Made by a program: the position numbers and the translations under genes
Notes under the pieces: model-generated
The model's database searches: none
What the model was told of the DNA's origin: nothing
The model's input: the letters and a program-made list of their open reading frames with translations, nothing else
Assembly: GCA_030544215.1 (NCBI GenBank)
Contig: JARZZO010000004.1
Coordinates: 48,473,980 to 48,537,979 of the forward strand
Reading direction: 5' to 3'
From: Zantedeschia hybrid cultivar
Lineage: Eukaryota > Streptophyta > Magnoliopsida > Alismatales > Araceae
DNA: 64,000 bases
Shown here: positions 12,500 through 23,643 of the stretch, piece after piece
Layout: every line of letters begins with the position of its first letter
Position numbering within the stretch: the first letter of the stretch is position 1

Positions 12500-12911
12500 T
12501 AAAAAATGATTCGCTCTTTTAGGTCTGGAATATTCGTGGTGTACGCAATAAAGTATCTCAAATTAATTCCATTCATTAAAGCTCATGATATCATGAGAGA
12601 GTGTGGTTTTGACAAGGTTGCTGGAAACAATGGTGAAGAATCTAAAATTTGGTTTTTTTGGAGTTCAGAGGTCTACTGTGATATTTGTCTATTGCAATCC
12701 TGAATTCATTACTATATCTATCCGAGGATGGGCTAATATTTGTTGTTGCATAACTGCTGTCTATGCATCTTGTGATATTGCTGTCAGAAGGGACATTTAT
12801 GATTCTGTCATTTACTTTGCAGACAATATCTCCACACCTTGGATTATTGGTGGTGACTTAAATGCCTTCACATCTCCTTCTGAAAAGATAGGTGGAAACA
12901 CGAACTATTGA
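12500..12911 (+). pseudogene. LINE endonuclease domain fragment
   Basis: The block begins with WNIRGVRNKVSQI near 12530 (typical IWNIRG start) and continues in another frame with CNPEFITISIRGW, CCITAVYAS and STPWIIGGDLNAFTSPSEK. The last contains the GDxN catalytic signature of APE-type endonucleases, which nick target DNA for priming. A frameshift separates the two parts. The remainder is cut off by the MITE at 12918 and a deletion. Confidence 0.8.
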
Positions 12912-12917
12912 CAGACT

Positions 12918-13196
12918 CGGCCTCACTTTGTTCGAGGAATAAGTTATTACGTGGGGTCCACTGATAGAATAACGTATACTAGAATAAGGAGTGTTTCGGT
13001 TTGATAGTTTTGTGGGACCCGCTGATAAAATAAGAAGAATAAGTAATTCTTAAGTTTAAGGTGGGATGTCTTATTCTTCTTATTCTCTGAATATGTTATT
13101 CTACACCGATACAAGTCATTCCGCTTGTCAAAGTAAAATTAAGCTTATTCTCCTCTTATTCGCCCTTATTCTTTTCCTATTCTCCAATCAAAGTGA
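12918..13196. mobile_element. MITE 1 of a three-copy family
   Basis: The left end GGCCTCACTTTGTTCGAGGA and the reversed right end GGTCACTTTGATTGGAGAAT form imperfect inverted repeats. The termini share the core TCACTTTGTTTG..GAATA with MITEs 2 and 3. The body is short, AT-rich and non-coding. The target duplication is unclear because LINE sequence is deleted at this point. Confidence 0.6.
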
Positions 13197-14780
13197 CCGA
13201 AGAACAGCTCACCTGGTCCGGATGGCTTTACTGGGATGAGTTTTACTACCTGCTCTTCTACTGTCTCATGATGTCATTTTGGCTGTTCAAGGTTTTCTCA
13301 AAGGGTTCCCTCTTCCAAAGGGGGTCACATCTTTCATCATCACCTTGTTACCCAAGTAGAAAACTCCTTCCGCATCTTCGGATTTTAGACCTATTAGTTT
13401 GTGTAATTTCTGTTATAAAATTGTGTCTATAATCATTTGTGATAGGTTAACGCCTATGCTTCCTCGGATAATTTTGGATCAGCAGAGAGCTTTTGTTCGG
13501 GGGCGATCTATTGTAAGATAATATTTCTCTTGCGAAGGAGTTATTGCATGACATCAACAAGAAAGTGCATGGGTATATATGCCATCTTTAAGCTTGATAT
13601 GGTTAAGGCATATATGATCGGGTTGATTAATGGGATTTCTTATCGGCTGTTTTGAAGAAGTTTGGTTTCTCATATAGATTCTGTTCCCTTATTGCTGCAC
13701 TGTTGTTTAACTGTCGGTTTTCTATCTGCTTCAATGGCTTGTTGGTTGGTTATTTCCAATCTTCAAGAGGCATCCGATAGGGAGATCCAATTGCTCCATC
13801 CTTATTTATTATTGCAACCGAGGCGTTCAGTAGAGGCCTGACAAATTTGTTCTCTTCAGGTTATCTCAAATAAGGTTCACCGACTCGAGAGTCACTCAGA
13901 TCTCTCATGATCTGGTACCAATTGGGTCGACTCATGCCGACTCGCACGAGTTGCATGAAAAAATTCTTCCAAATCACATAAACTTGATCGATTCGCACCG
14001 ACTCAGATTCGCCCTGATACGACACGAGTCGCCCGAGTCAACACAAGTCGATCATATATGACATGACCTTGAATACTTTCATGTCCCTAGATAGTGCAAG
14101 CCAGTGTCGCACCTTTTTTATGCCCATGATACTTCAATTTTCACCAAGGGTGCTATTTCTTGTGTTCGACATGCTCCGATTTATTTCTGCATATGAGGCA
14201 TCATCTGGACAGTTTGTTAATGCTCAAAAGAGTTGTTTCATGCTTTCTCATAAGGCACCTGCAACCTCTGCTAGGAGGATATCTGCAATCACAGGTTACT
14301 TTCGTAAATCCACTTGTATGACTTACTTGGGTGTGCCCCTCTTTAAAGGTCGCAGGAGACTGTCACATTATAAATTCCTCCTAGATAGAGTGACGGCCAG
14401 ATTAGAGGGGTGGCAGTCCAAGTTATTGTCTCAAGCGGGCCATGCTATTCTCATCCAATCCGTGTTATGTTCCATTCCAACTTATGGGGCTAGTGCATCT
14501 GACATTCCCAAATCCATTCTTAATAGCATCAATAAGATTTGTGCTAATTTTCTTTGGAATGGGTCCGATGGGCAGCATCACAGACATGATTTCCTGGGAT
14601 ATTGTTACTAAACCTAAAGCAGAAGGTGGTTTAAGTATTCGATCTTTATATGACATGCAGGTGTGTATGATTACGAAGCAAATCTGGGACGTCTTGCATG
14701 GCACTTCTCTTTGGGCTTCTCGTGCACGACAGAAAGTATATCAAGCAACATTTCTCCGAGGTGTCTTTACCTTTTTCGCA
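13197..14780 (+). pseudogene. LINE reverse transcriptase, catalytic box mutated
   Basis: Conserved L1 RT blocks occur in order: SPGPDGF (near 13210), FITLLPK, DFRPISLCNFCYKI, FVRGRSI and the thumb region TYLGVPLFKGRR, LEGWQSKLLSQAGHAILIQS and NKICANFLWNG. The catalytic box reads LFYAHDTSIF near 14115 instead of F/LYADD, so the second catalytic Asp pair is broken. A 0.2-kb insertion at 13868-14062 interrupts the palm. Several stops and frameshifts occur. It converts LINE RNA to DNA in active copies; this copy cannot. Confidence 0.85.
13868..14062. repeat. CGACTCG-rich insertion inside the LINE RT
   Basis: The block interrupts RT coding sequence between SSGYLK and TFMSLDSAS. It is built of degenerate words such as CGACTCG, GACTCGCACGAG, CACCGACTCAGATTCG and ACACGAGTCG, on both strands. 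No termini or duplication were resolved. It could be a small non-autonomous DNA element. Confidence 0.5.
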
Positions 14781-15053
14781 CCACTTTGTTTGTAGAATTA
14801 GAGAAGAATAAGGCCTCGTATCCTTATGATAAGGTTAATTCTAGTTCGATGGACGGAATGACTTATATCGTATTAAAATTGTTTATATTAGAACAAGAAG
14901 GATAAGCAATTCGACCTTAAACCTAAAAATTGCTTATCCTTCCTATTCCGTCAATAAGTCCCACATAACTATTAAAGCTAAACACTCCTTAGTTTTAGTA
15001 TATGCTATTTTAGATAGGTAATTTCAAATAACCTATTCTGCAAACAAATTAGG
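14781..15053. mobile_element. MITE 2 of a three-copy family
   Basis: The left end CCACTTTGTTTGTAGAATTA and the reversed right end CCTAATTTGTTTGCAGAATA form inverted repeats of about 20 bp that match MITE 3 closely. The element separates LINE coding blocks (FLRGVFTFF before, LNGCRWITGDGASADF after). No coding capacity. Confidence 0.7.
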
Positions 15054-15158
15054 ACTGGGATTCTAAGGAATATTTTCCTCACTGCTAAATAGGTGGTGCT
15101 CAATGGCTGCAGGTGGATCACTGGAGATGGTGCCTCTGCAGATTTCTTGAGGGACATA

Positions 15159-15403
15159 TGTTAGAGTAGTCCTACATTGGAAAGAGGAAAAAATCAAAAA
15201 GTGTTTAATAGATGGTGCCTACTCCACTCATTGTCTTAAGGTTTTGAGTTGGATAGCCCAATAATTTCTACATAGTATCAAAGCACATGGTTATGAACCG
15301 AGCCACACATTCCGTATTTGTTGTCCACGTGATAGAGCCTAAACTCGACTCTACTCCACTCATTGTTTTATGTTTTGAGTTGGATGGCCCATTAACTTCA
15401 ACA
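15159..15403 (+). mobile_element. TRIM (terminal-repeat retrotransposon in miniature), rearranged
   Basis: A 114-bp terminal repeat (15159-15272) runs from TGTTAGAGTAGTCCTACATTGG to TTTCTACA. It is followed by TAGTATCAAAGCA, a decayed primer binding site of the initiator-tRNA-Met type (TGGTATCAGAGC). A second, 5'-deleted terminal repeat follows at about 15354-15403, with the shared TCCACTCATTGT and GTTTTGAGTTGGAT words. The tiny internal domain and absence of genes are typical of TRIMs. No target duplication is preserved. Confidence 0.7.
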
Positions 15404-15601
15404 AATATGATTCGAACATTGTCCTCCGGGGATTATGTTCAACAAAATTGGTATGACTCTATTTCTGTTCACTTTATTGTTAAGGCTACTAAGGGGTTGT
15501 TTGATAACACTTATTGAAGATCTTAGGTCTGAAGCAATTAGATATATATATTTTCAGATTGTTTGACAAAATCACTTAATTTAGGTCTTAATAACTCACT
15601 T

Positions 15602-15930
15602 GACTCACTTTGTTTGTGGAATAGGACCGGAATAACCGGTATAAAGGCCTTATTCTAGTTTGGTTGCGGGGATACTTAATTCTCCCAATTCCCCCAATTC
15701 CCCAAACTCTACCTAGAATATCTAATTCCTCCATTCCCCTAATTTTACCCCTTATTTCACTTCTTATTCCACTTATTCCTACCAAATCACTTGGAATAGA
15801 GCAATATAATTCTCCTTATTCTTGGTGGAATACCAACAACTTACCAAATTAAAATATCTTTTATTCTGATTTAAGAAATTCTCAAAATTTTATTCTGATT
15901 TAAGCTATTCTGCAAATAAAGTGAACCTTA
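15602..15930. mobile_element. MITE 3 of a three-copy family
   Basis: The left end TCACTTTGTTTGTGGAATAG and the reversed right end TCACTTTATTTGCAGAATAG match at 17 of 20 positions. The interior is A/T- and pyrimidine-rich and non-coding. It lies within the Harbinger-like element near its left end. Confidence 0.75.
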
Positions 15931-16305
15931 AGTCTTAAACTCTTCTAAAATTTTAAGTTACTTGGGACTCACTTTTTTATTTTCAGATGTTATTCTCCAA
16001 TCCAATCTCTGTCCCTCGACACCCACCCCACCACCATCCTCCCCAACTAGGAGATGACCTCCATATCGTGAAGCTTCACCCGGCTGGGGGAGGTCCTGCC
16101 GCCATGGATAGGACGAACCCTGCCGAACTTGGAGATCGCCTTCACCATCCAGATCGTCTTCCAGTGCCTCCTCTTTCTCCATTGTCACCATTTAGGGAGG
16201 ATTTGTGACCCTATCCTCCAAACGTCTTCCTCCTCCTCCTCCTTGCACCTCCCTATGCTCATCCTCTTCCTCTCACGCCTTTCTACAATCTTCTCCCACT
16301 TCACT

Positions 16306-18483
16306 TGTAAGGATTGAGATTTCGGATCCGGTTATCTGGTCAGTTTCGCGGTCGGATTCCTCAGTTTGGGCTCTCGCGGGGCTATGGCTCGAGCTCGACG
16401 CGGTTCAAACGGCGTCCAGCAATGTGGACGTGTTTTAGGCTGTGCCACGTGGGCTGGCTTTGGGCCGCGAGAGTACGGTCCCGATCTTATAGTCTGAATG
16501 GCGTCTTGTATGGACGACGCCATTTAGAGTACGACCATGATTTGTTAGTGTACGGCCCGATCTTGTCTTCTGAATGACGTCGGGCTTGCACGACACGTTT
16601 TCTCCAGTTTCTGTTTGACCCCGCGAACCCTCCCTCCTTTCCCTCATTCTCTCCTTTCTCTTCTCTCTCCTCTCTTCCCTCCGACCCTCCGGTTTCCTTT
16701 CCCCCTCTCCTTCCTTTCCTCTCCCCATTCTTCCTCTCCCTCCACTCTAGTAACCTCCCAACTTCCTCCACTATCACCACCACTTCCTCCGCAGCGCATT
16801 TCTCTCCGGACGACGGTCGACGTCCCGATGGAGTAACGGCGTCCACGGCGGTACCAGCGGCGACGTGTGGCGAGGCAGGATGGCGGCTTGGAACTAGGAG
16901 GAGTTCAAGTAACTGGTAGGGTGACGATCCCCGTCGTATTCCGTTTAAAATCATGTTTTTCCCACTTTTGAGTATGTTTAGAGGTTTTCTTGAGGTGAAA
17001 ACACTAATTGCATGTAATGAGAAATTTGGTGTTTTTAAAGGGTATTTAGGTTCTTCTCCTCCTTCTCTACTTTTTAGTGTTTTTACACGATTTGGAGGAG
17101 AAAATCCCACCCTGTGGATTGGGAGATGGCAGAGGAAGAACCTGTCTGTGAGGGTTAAATGGCGTCGGGGGATAGCGACGCCTTTTAGAAAGGCGGCTTC
17201 CACTCGCGACTCGATTTTGTCCAAATAACAGACTCTGCCTCTGGACTGATGAGCGTCTAGGGATAGCGACGCCTTTTGAACGGCGACTTCCATGCACGAC
17301 GCATTTTTAGTGAAATCACCTCGAGGTTTGTCTCTGTTTCTATCTTTATCAGGCGACTAGGGACAATGACGCCTTTCAAAAAACGGCTACATATGGCAAC
17401 GCGTTTTAGGCCATTTTTGAGGCCCATTTTATATGAATCAGTTTAGGAGACTTGAATGACGTTGGCCATGGGCGATGCGATTCAAGACAGAATCACATTA
17501 ATCCATGCTATTAACATGTATTTACATTGTTAGATAGTTTGGTTAAATACATGCTTGAAACCGTACTCGAGGATGCGGATTTTTACGTAATCGGATCGCA
17601 CTGTGTTGTGTTTCGTGCGACCATGGACCTAGAGTGACAGTTGTTAGCGCTTAGGCACCCTATGTCGGTGTAGGAGTGACACGGCGCCGGTGTGAGAGTG
17701 GTGGGGTGACGCCTAGAGAGAGGGTCACCTGGTGTATCCCGAGATTAGCTAGTACCGGTGTAGGAGTGGTACTTTTGGAGTGTCACTCATGCTGGGGGAA
17801 GCAGAAACCACCTGGAGCCTGTCAGGCCAGAGTAGCCAGCGCGCTATCCGAGGAGTTGTTGTTTGGTTTCAGCAGGTCGGTGTTTCCCGCGTTCGGCCGT
17901 ATGGTTGGCGTGTTTTGCCAAGACGTTGGTTGTGGGCTCCGTGGTAGAATGGTTTCAAAATTATGCATGTTATATTTCGAATGCATGCGTTTTATATCGA
18001 AATTTAGGAATTATGTTTATTGCTTTACTTACTTAAATTATCTATATTTGTGTTGTTGCACTTGTGGGTGCGTGAGTGGACGGTGGGGATCGAAAGATCC
18101 CTACTAAGTCTTTTCGATGAGACTCACCCCCTGCGGTTTCAGGTGAGGGTTCCAGGCAGGCGTAGCGAGGAGAGTGCTGCCTTGGGTTGCGCGCTAGCAG
18201 CTGCTGTTCCGGAGTATGTCCCGATGTAGTTGTTATTTTATTTTCTAGTCTGTACGCTTAATTATTTCTTTTCAGTTGAAGTATGTAATTATTTGCTAAG
18301 TCGAATCGCATTGTAATAATTTTTAATTCTTACTCTTCCTTTTCAATTCAATGCGATGTGAATGTTTAGCTTAGTTTATTATTTATTTCTCAAATTTATC
18401 AAGATCTTGGTTTGGCTCCAAATTAATGATTCGGTATCCATTTAGTAATCGGATCCCCGATTATAGGGTGGCGGGTCGTTACA
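16306..18483 (+). mobile_element. Solo LTR of family A (copy A1)
   Basis: The 2178-bp repeat starts TGTAAGGATTGAGATTTCGG and ends GGCGGGTCGTTACA. It is flanked by TCACT (16301-16305) and TCACC (18484-18488), a 5-bp target duplication with one change. No internal retroviral domain adjoins it. Both termini resemble the gypsy-2 LTR (TGTAAGGACC...GGGGGTCGTTACA), so the family is probably chromovirus-derived. It contains repeated GGCGTC...GACGCC and GACGCGTTTT-type inverted repeats (16500-16600, 17158-17480) and a long pyrimidine tract (16620-16790). Confidence 0.9.
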
Positions 18484-19240
18484 TCACCTCTTCGCCTCCA
18501 CCTGATCGATCAAATAAATTTGCCCTCCCTTTCACCCTTCCAAAATTGCGACCGTGATGTGCATCAGATGGGGATTTTCTTGTCGCAAGGCTTGCGGCTG
18601 GCAACAGGCGCAGCACATAGGCCGTTGGGTGTAGATGGCGTTCATGTCAGATCCCACGTAGCTAAAGAACACAAGGGAGGACATCAAGGAGCTGCTCAGA
18701 GAGAAGTTGTGCCATCCCATTTTGATATGCTTTCATCAAATCCGAGCATTCCCTAACTGGTGCTTGTTTGGATTTCTCGTTCCGATGTTTCTTGATGCGT
18801 TGTACATGGCATTTTCCTGGTGGATGATGGTTGCTTGCTCTTGATTTCTGATTGCCTCACTTCCCTGTGAGATCACATCCTTGTGAATTGTGATTGCTAG
18901 CACAAATGTTCTTTCTTCTCCCCAACGTCTTGTGTTTGCCTATGATTCTTCTGTATATATTTTGTAATCTGATATTTGTGCTCTCTAGGTGGCCCTCGTC
19001 AGACAAATGATCTTTGAATTATCTCCATCATGGGAAAGAAAGTTTGTTCCTTTTTTCATGTCTTGAGCAAGATCAGGTTCTGTCCTGTTATTCTTTATCA
19101 TGCGTTTAGATGCTGATTAAGTGGATCTATCAAACATATACCACTTAATTATTTTGAGTGTTCTTTGTCACATGGTAATACATTAGATGTGAATAATATA
19201 TTTTAGACAGTAGACTTGAGAGTTATCAAACGAGGCCTAA

Positions 19241-20030
19241 CATTCAAAATCCTCGTGGCTTTTTGTCCATCTATTTTTTGTTATTGATTATACGGGAGAT
19301 ATGGAAGGCTCACTGCAGCATTAAATTTGATGGATCCAAATTGTGTACTACTCGGGGCCATATCTAGTATCCTTTTTTCTGTCAGGGCTACCTTTAGAAA
19401 TAAAAAGTTTAAGGTGTGGCCTTCCACTAAGCAGGCTGCCATCCTCCATTCTATTGGTCTTCAGTATCAATGTGCAGTATCTAGACATCTTTTTGTCTGT
19501 TGGCAACCAACGGTTTCTCACTTCGCTCTTAATGTTGATGGCTTGTCAAGAGGTAATCCGAGTCCTGTAGTAGGTGGTGGATGTTTCAGGGATTCTTATA
19601 GCTAGGAGGATAAAGCTGGGATTCTCTTATTTTTATGGTGTTGGAACCAACATTTTATGTAGTTGAAGCCCGAGCATTGCTCGATGATCTACGATTGGTG
19701 TCTCAATACCAGATTCCACTTACGGGTATATATTCTGCATGATTCTTTGATGCTTGTTCAATTAGTCAATGGTGCAGGTCAATCGCCATGGTGTCTTTTG
19801 CCATGGTGGAATCTGCTGCTTGAATCTATTCAGCATGCGAAGGCTCACTTGATCCACTGTTATCAGGAAAGCAATCAGGTTATGGATGCTCCGGCGGTTC
19901 ATGCATCAACTAATCTTTGTAATCTTAGATTCTTCTCTTGGTCTAATCTTCCAAGATTAGCTAGAGGGTGTGCAGTTATTGATGCAGCACGCCTATCTAC
20001 TATTAGGCGACTTTGAACTCTTCTATTTTG
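19241..20030 (+). pseudogene. LINE C-terminal region with RNase H domain
   Basis: The frame continues from the segment before the Harbinger-like element with IREIWKAHCSIKFDG, then HFALNVDGLSRGNPSP and VVGGGCFRDS. That is the start of the RNase H domain found at the C-terminus of many plant L1-type LINEs (LNxDGSSxGNPG..GGGGxxRDS). Later blocks (FYVVEARALLDDLRLVSQ) also fit. Frameshifts and stops follow, so it is inactive. The 3' untranslated part runs to about 20188. Confidence 0.8.
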
Positions 20031-20188
20031 TTTTGTCAGGGGTATGCCTCGGTAAATATGTGAATCTGCTTCATTAATATAATCAGCCTAGAAGGTTCTG
20101 TCTGGTAGAGTGGGAACATGCCCCGTCTCTGAAGGAGTGTTCACTCTCCCAATACGCTTCCTAGGGCGATTTTTTTATTATTATTATT

Positions 20189-20429
20189 TTATTTATAAAG
20201 AGACACACGGATGAGCACATGATCACCAACATCAAACTGCAAGAGTCTTCTACGATTCTCAACATAACTCTTCTGTCTACTCTGAGCTGTCAACAATTTC
20301 TGCCGCACCAACTTCGCCACTTCCATACATTCTTGGATCAAATCTGGACCAACTTCCTGACGTTCACCAACTTCGTACAAGTCTAAAGGAGAATGACATG
20401 GTCACCTGTACAAGGTTTCACATGGTGCC
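20189..20429 (-). pseudogene. gypsy-1 integrase C-terminal fragment
   Basis: The minus strand encodes an ETLYR.PCHSPL block, EVGERQEVGPDLIQECMEVA and QKLLTAQSRQKSYVENRRR..FDVGDHVLIRVS. This is the integrase tail of chromovirus-type gypsy elements (compare gypsy-2 near 57205-57420: YGRPCRSPICW, QKSYANRRRKY, FEVGDHVFLKVSP). One stop lies in the PCHSPL block. The fragment is cut at the left by the LINE tail and at the right by LTR-A copy A2. It belongs with the pieces at 43572, 49589 and 11853. Confidence 0.85.
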
Positions 20430-21767
20430 TGTAAGGATTGAGATTTCGGATCCGGTTATCAGATCAGTTTCGGGATGGGATCCTTTAGTTGGGCCCTGGT
20501 GGGGCTGGGGCTTAGTTTCCAAGCTCAACGCGGTTTAAACGGCGTCCAACAGTGTGGACGTGCTTTAGGCTGTGTCACGTGGGCTGGCCTTGGGGCGCGA
20601 GAGTACGGCCCCGGTCTTATCGTCTGAATGGCGTCTTGTATGGACGACGCCATTTAGAGTACGACCCTACTTTGTCAGTGTACGGCCCGATCTTGTCGTC
20701 TGAATGACGTCGGACTTGGACGACGTGTTTTCTCCAGCTTCTGTTTGACCCCGCGAACTCTCCCTCTTTTTTCTCATTCTCTCCTTTCTCTTCTCTCTCC
20801 TCTCTTCCCTCCGACCCTCCGGTTTCCTTTCCTCCTCTCATTCCTTTCCTCTCCCCATTCCTCCTCTCTCTCCACTCCAATAACCTCCCAACTTCCTCCA
20901 CTACCACCACCACTTCCTCCGTGGCACATTTCTCTCCGGACGGCGGCCGACGTCCCGGTGGAATAACGGCATCCACGGCGGTACCGGCAGCGGCGCGTGG
21001 CGAGGCGGGATGGCGGCTTGGAGCTAGGAGGAGTTCGAGTAACCGGTAGGGTGACGATTCCCGTTGTATTGTATTTAAAACCATGTTTTTCTCGCTTTAA
21101 AGCATGTTTTAGGGGGTTTTTTGGGTGAAAACACTAATTGTATGAAATAAGAAATTGGGGGTTTTAATGGATATTTAGGTTATTCTCCTCCTTCTCCACT
21201 TTTTAGTGTTTTTACACGATTTGGGGGAGGAAATCCCACCCAATGGATTGGGAGATGGCGGAGGAAGAACCTGTCTGTGAGGGTTAAATGGCGTTGGGGG
21301 ACAGCGACGCCTTTTAGAAAGGCGGGTTCCACCCGCGACGCGATTTAGCCCAAATAACAGACTTTGTCTCTGGACTGATGAGCGTCCAAGAACAGAGATG
21401 CCTTTTGAACAGTGACTTCCATGCTCGACGCGTTTTAAGTTCAGATCACTCCGAGGCCTATCTCTGTTTCTGTCGTTATTAAGCGACTAGAGACAGCGAC
21501 GCCTTTTAAACGGCGATCCGTTTGGACGACGCGGTTTAGGCCATATTTTGAGGCCCATTTTCACATGAATCAGTTTACGAGGCTTGAACAACGTCGTCCT
21601 TAGGCGACGCGATTCAAGACAAAATCTCATTAATTCCTGCAATTTAACACATGTTTACATTGTTAGATAATTTAGTTAATTGCATACTTGAAATCATACT
21701 TATGAACGATGGGTTCTACGTGATCGGATCGCACCGTGTTGTGTTTTGTGCGATCGTGGACCTAGAG
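20430..21767 (+). mobile_element. LTR of family A, copy A2, 3' part missing
   Basis: The sequence follows copy A1 from TGTAAGGATTGAGATTTCGG through the GCGTC/GACGC hairpins, the pyrimidine tract and CGATCGTGGACCTAGAG. It then stops where the copia LTR begins. The remainder and its right-hand duplication are absent. That suggests the deletion that also removed the 5' half of the copia element. Copy A2 differs from A1 at many positions, so the two are not recent sisters. Confidence 0.85.
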
Positions 21768-23322
21768 TGACAAATTAAATCGATTCCTATGTATCGGTTG
21801 CTGGGATCGTAAAACGGACAATTAAATAAACGCAGGAAGAACGGTTCTTCACCTTTGCGGGGTTTCGAATCTCCCGTAGATGATTCCGACTCGGTAATCG
21901 CGCACGCGCACGATCTCTGGAGGTATCCACACGATCTCCCGATGCAGACGTGTTTTCCTCCTCGACTTGAGTACTCCGATCCGATCTCAAATCCACCATG
22001 CGCGGAAAGAGAAAGATCTACTCCAAGAGAGAGAGAAGGAGAGAGGAGATAGAGAATCTTAGGATGTGTATTTCGTCCAACTTCTTTTACCCCTCCCCTT
22101 GGCCTCCTTATATAAGAAATAAAGATAAGCATAAGGATTAATCCTCATGATTATCCAAGAGTTTGGCCTTGGATAAATCTCCATTAAATATTCATGTTTA
22201 TCCTGCGGCTTTTCATAAAAACCCAGATAAGCATGAAATTTAACATCTCTCACCGTCTGACGAGAACTCTTATGTGTGTGACCCTCTAGGCCCATATATC
22301 AGTCCGATTTCAGGCCCATTAAACTTAGAACTAATTCTAAAGTTTAATATTTATTAATTAATATTTAAACATCATATGTTAAATAATTAATTTAATAAAT
22401 AAGCGGTTTATCATCTGATGATTAATCCACTTGGCCTTCTGATCATGAACGGTACCAAACACTACCTCATGATCCCATAAGATATAAGGGATATTGTTCC
22501 CTTTATTTGAACCTTTCCGTCTGCAGATACCGCACAGATAAAATCATTCACTCATCCAATGTCCCAATAATGCAAGGGTATGGTTTTATAGTCAAACCTT
22601 CTATCGCATTATTTAGATGGATTCTAGTACTCAGATAATTTCTAGAAAGACATCTCTTTCATTTGACTCTGGCCAGGGATTTTTGTGTACACATCCATAG
22701 GACATTCTCTCTCCAGTCTTATACCAAGAGTGAGTGATCCCTTGTTGTTCACTCAATTACCTTCGTAAGCTTTCCACTGTATCTGAGAGACTGACTATCG
22801 TGGGCTTAATGGTTAAAGTCCACAAGTCAGAGAATCAAGACACAATGGTCTACAAACAAGGTATCATTGGTGACTCAGGTCAAAGGACCAACTGTGCTAC
22901 TGCAACGATTGAATTCCCTGGTTGACTAATAGGTATAATTACCATCCAGGAATTTTTATTTAGGTCTGTTCAGCGAACTCATTCTCTAATGAGCACCCAC
23001 AAGTTTGTCTTAGTGTCACCACACGAGTGAATGTGAGATCATTCACCCTCATCACATGAGCAGACATAAATTGTGTCGATCTTATCGGATATTTAATGTC
23101 CATCTCAAATATCCTATGATCGAGAACTGTTTAAGACAAGTGACTGAGGATATTGATCTCACTATCATGATCTCATCATGATTCAATATCACATACATTT
23201 GTCTACAGACCTTCATTACAATAGTTAATTTACAAGAACTATAAATAAAGAAATAATTGTCTTTATTAATAATCTGAACTAGAATGTACAATGATTGGCT
23301 TTGAGGCCACCTAATTCTATCA
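21768..23322 (-). mobile_element. 3' LTR of the copia element
   Basis: Minus strand, TGATAGAATTAGGTGGCC at 23322 down to about 21768. It follows a polypurine tract (AAGTGGGAGAAT, 23323-23334) that lies directly after the copia polyprotein stop. It shares GTGGCCT.AAAGCCAATC, ATGATCTCATCATGAT, CTCATTCTCTAATGAGCAC and CACACGAGTGA-type blocks with the copia solo LTR at 51973. A TTATATAAG box (near 22110) could be its TATA element. The outer end overlaps TGACA shared with LTR-A, so it is uncertain by about 5 bp. Confidence 0.8.
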
Positions 23323-23510
23323 TTCTCCCACTTGGACTATAGCCAATCACACATGTGTCTAAGTCCCATAGACTTAAGGTGACGTTCTAAATTGTTTTGA
23401 GACAATGGCTTAGTCAAGGGATCTGCTACATTATCTTCATATGAGACTTTCTCAACTACTATATCTCCTCGGGCGATAATCTCACGAATCAGATGAAATC
23501 GTCTCAGAAT
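23323..23510 (-). pseudogene. Copia polyprotein C-terminus (RNase H end)
   Basis: The minus strand encodes ILRRFHLIREIIARGDIVV, EKVSYEDNVADPLTKPLS and ERHLKSMGLRHMCDWL, the standard end of Tork/Angela-type copia polyproteins. It is the continuation of the piece at 42596-43571. The 19-kb Ogre-1 element lies exactly between them. The AGAAT target duplication is counted once in the joined frame. Confidence 0.93.
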
Positions 23511-23643
23511 TGTAGACACCGATTTTGGACCAGCCTTTTGGTCATAAATCCCCTCCACCATCAGCTCATCATCATAAATCCCCTCATTTCAGTCATCTAA
23601 GCCCACTACTAGTTAGGCCCATTAACCAAATCCCGACCCTTTT

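Larger units (their letters stand above)
15493..19237. mobile_element. Harbinger-like (Pack-type) element with captured sequence
   Basis: The termini are GGGGTTGTTTGATAACAC at the left and, reversed, GGCCTCGTTTGATAACTC at the right. They are flanked by TAA on both sides (15490-15492 and 19238-19240), the 3-bp duplication usual for PIF/Harbinger elements. Deleting the element and one TAA rejoins LINE coding sequence in frame (FIVKAT | NIQNPRGFLSIY). Without the solo LTR at 16306 it is about 1.56 kb. Inside lie MITE 3 and a GC-rich, gene-like segment (about 15960-16305 plus 18489-18990) whose origin I cannot name. No transposase is present. Confidence 0.7.
12057..20188 (+). mobile_element. L1-type LINE, full-length but decayed, with several insertions
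   Basis: LINE modules appear in order on the plus strand: an ORF1 DUF4283-like block, an APE endonuclease block, reverse transcriptase, a zinc-binding RVT-like region and a C-terminal RNase H. The 3' end is an A/T-rich ATTATTATTATTTTATTTAT tail at about 20170-20188. The element lies between two pieces of gypsy-1 integrase/tail, which implies insertion into it, although no clean target duplication was found. Insertions inside it are MITEs (12918, 14781), a CGACTCG-rich block (13868), a TRIM (15159) and a Harbinger-like element (15493). Part of the region between endonuclease and RT is deleted. Confidence 0.72.

Noticed and set aside
16487..17293. 268-codon minus-strand open frame in LTR-A1
   Set aside because: It spans the purine/pyrimidine tract and hairpins of a solo LTR and consists of Arg/Glu/Gly-rich low-complexity sequence. 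The matching frame in copy A2 (20617-21084) differs in reading.
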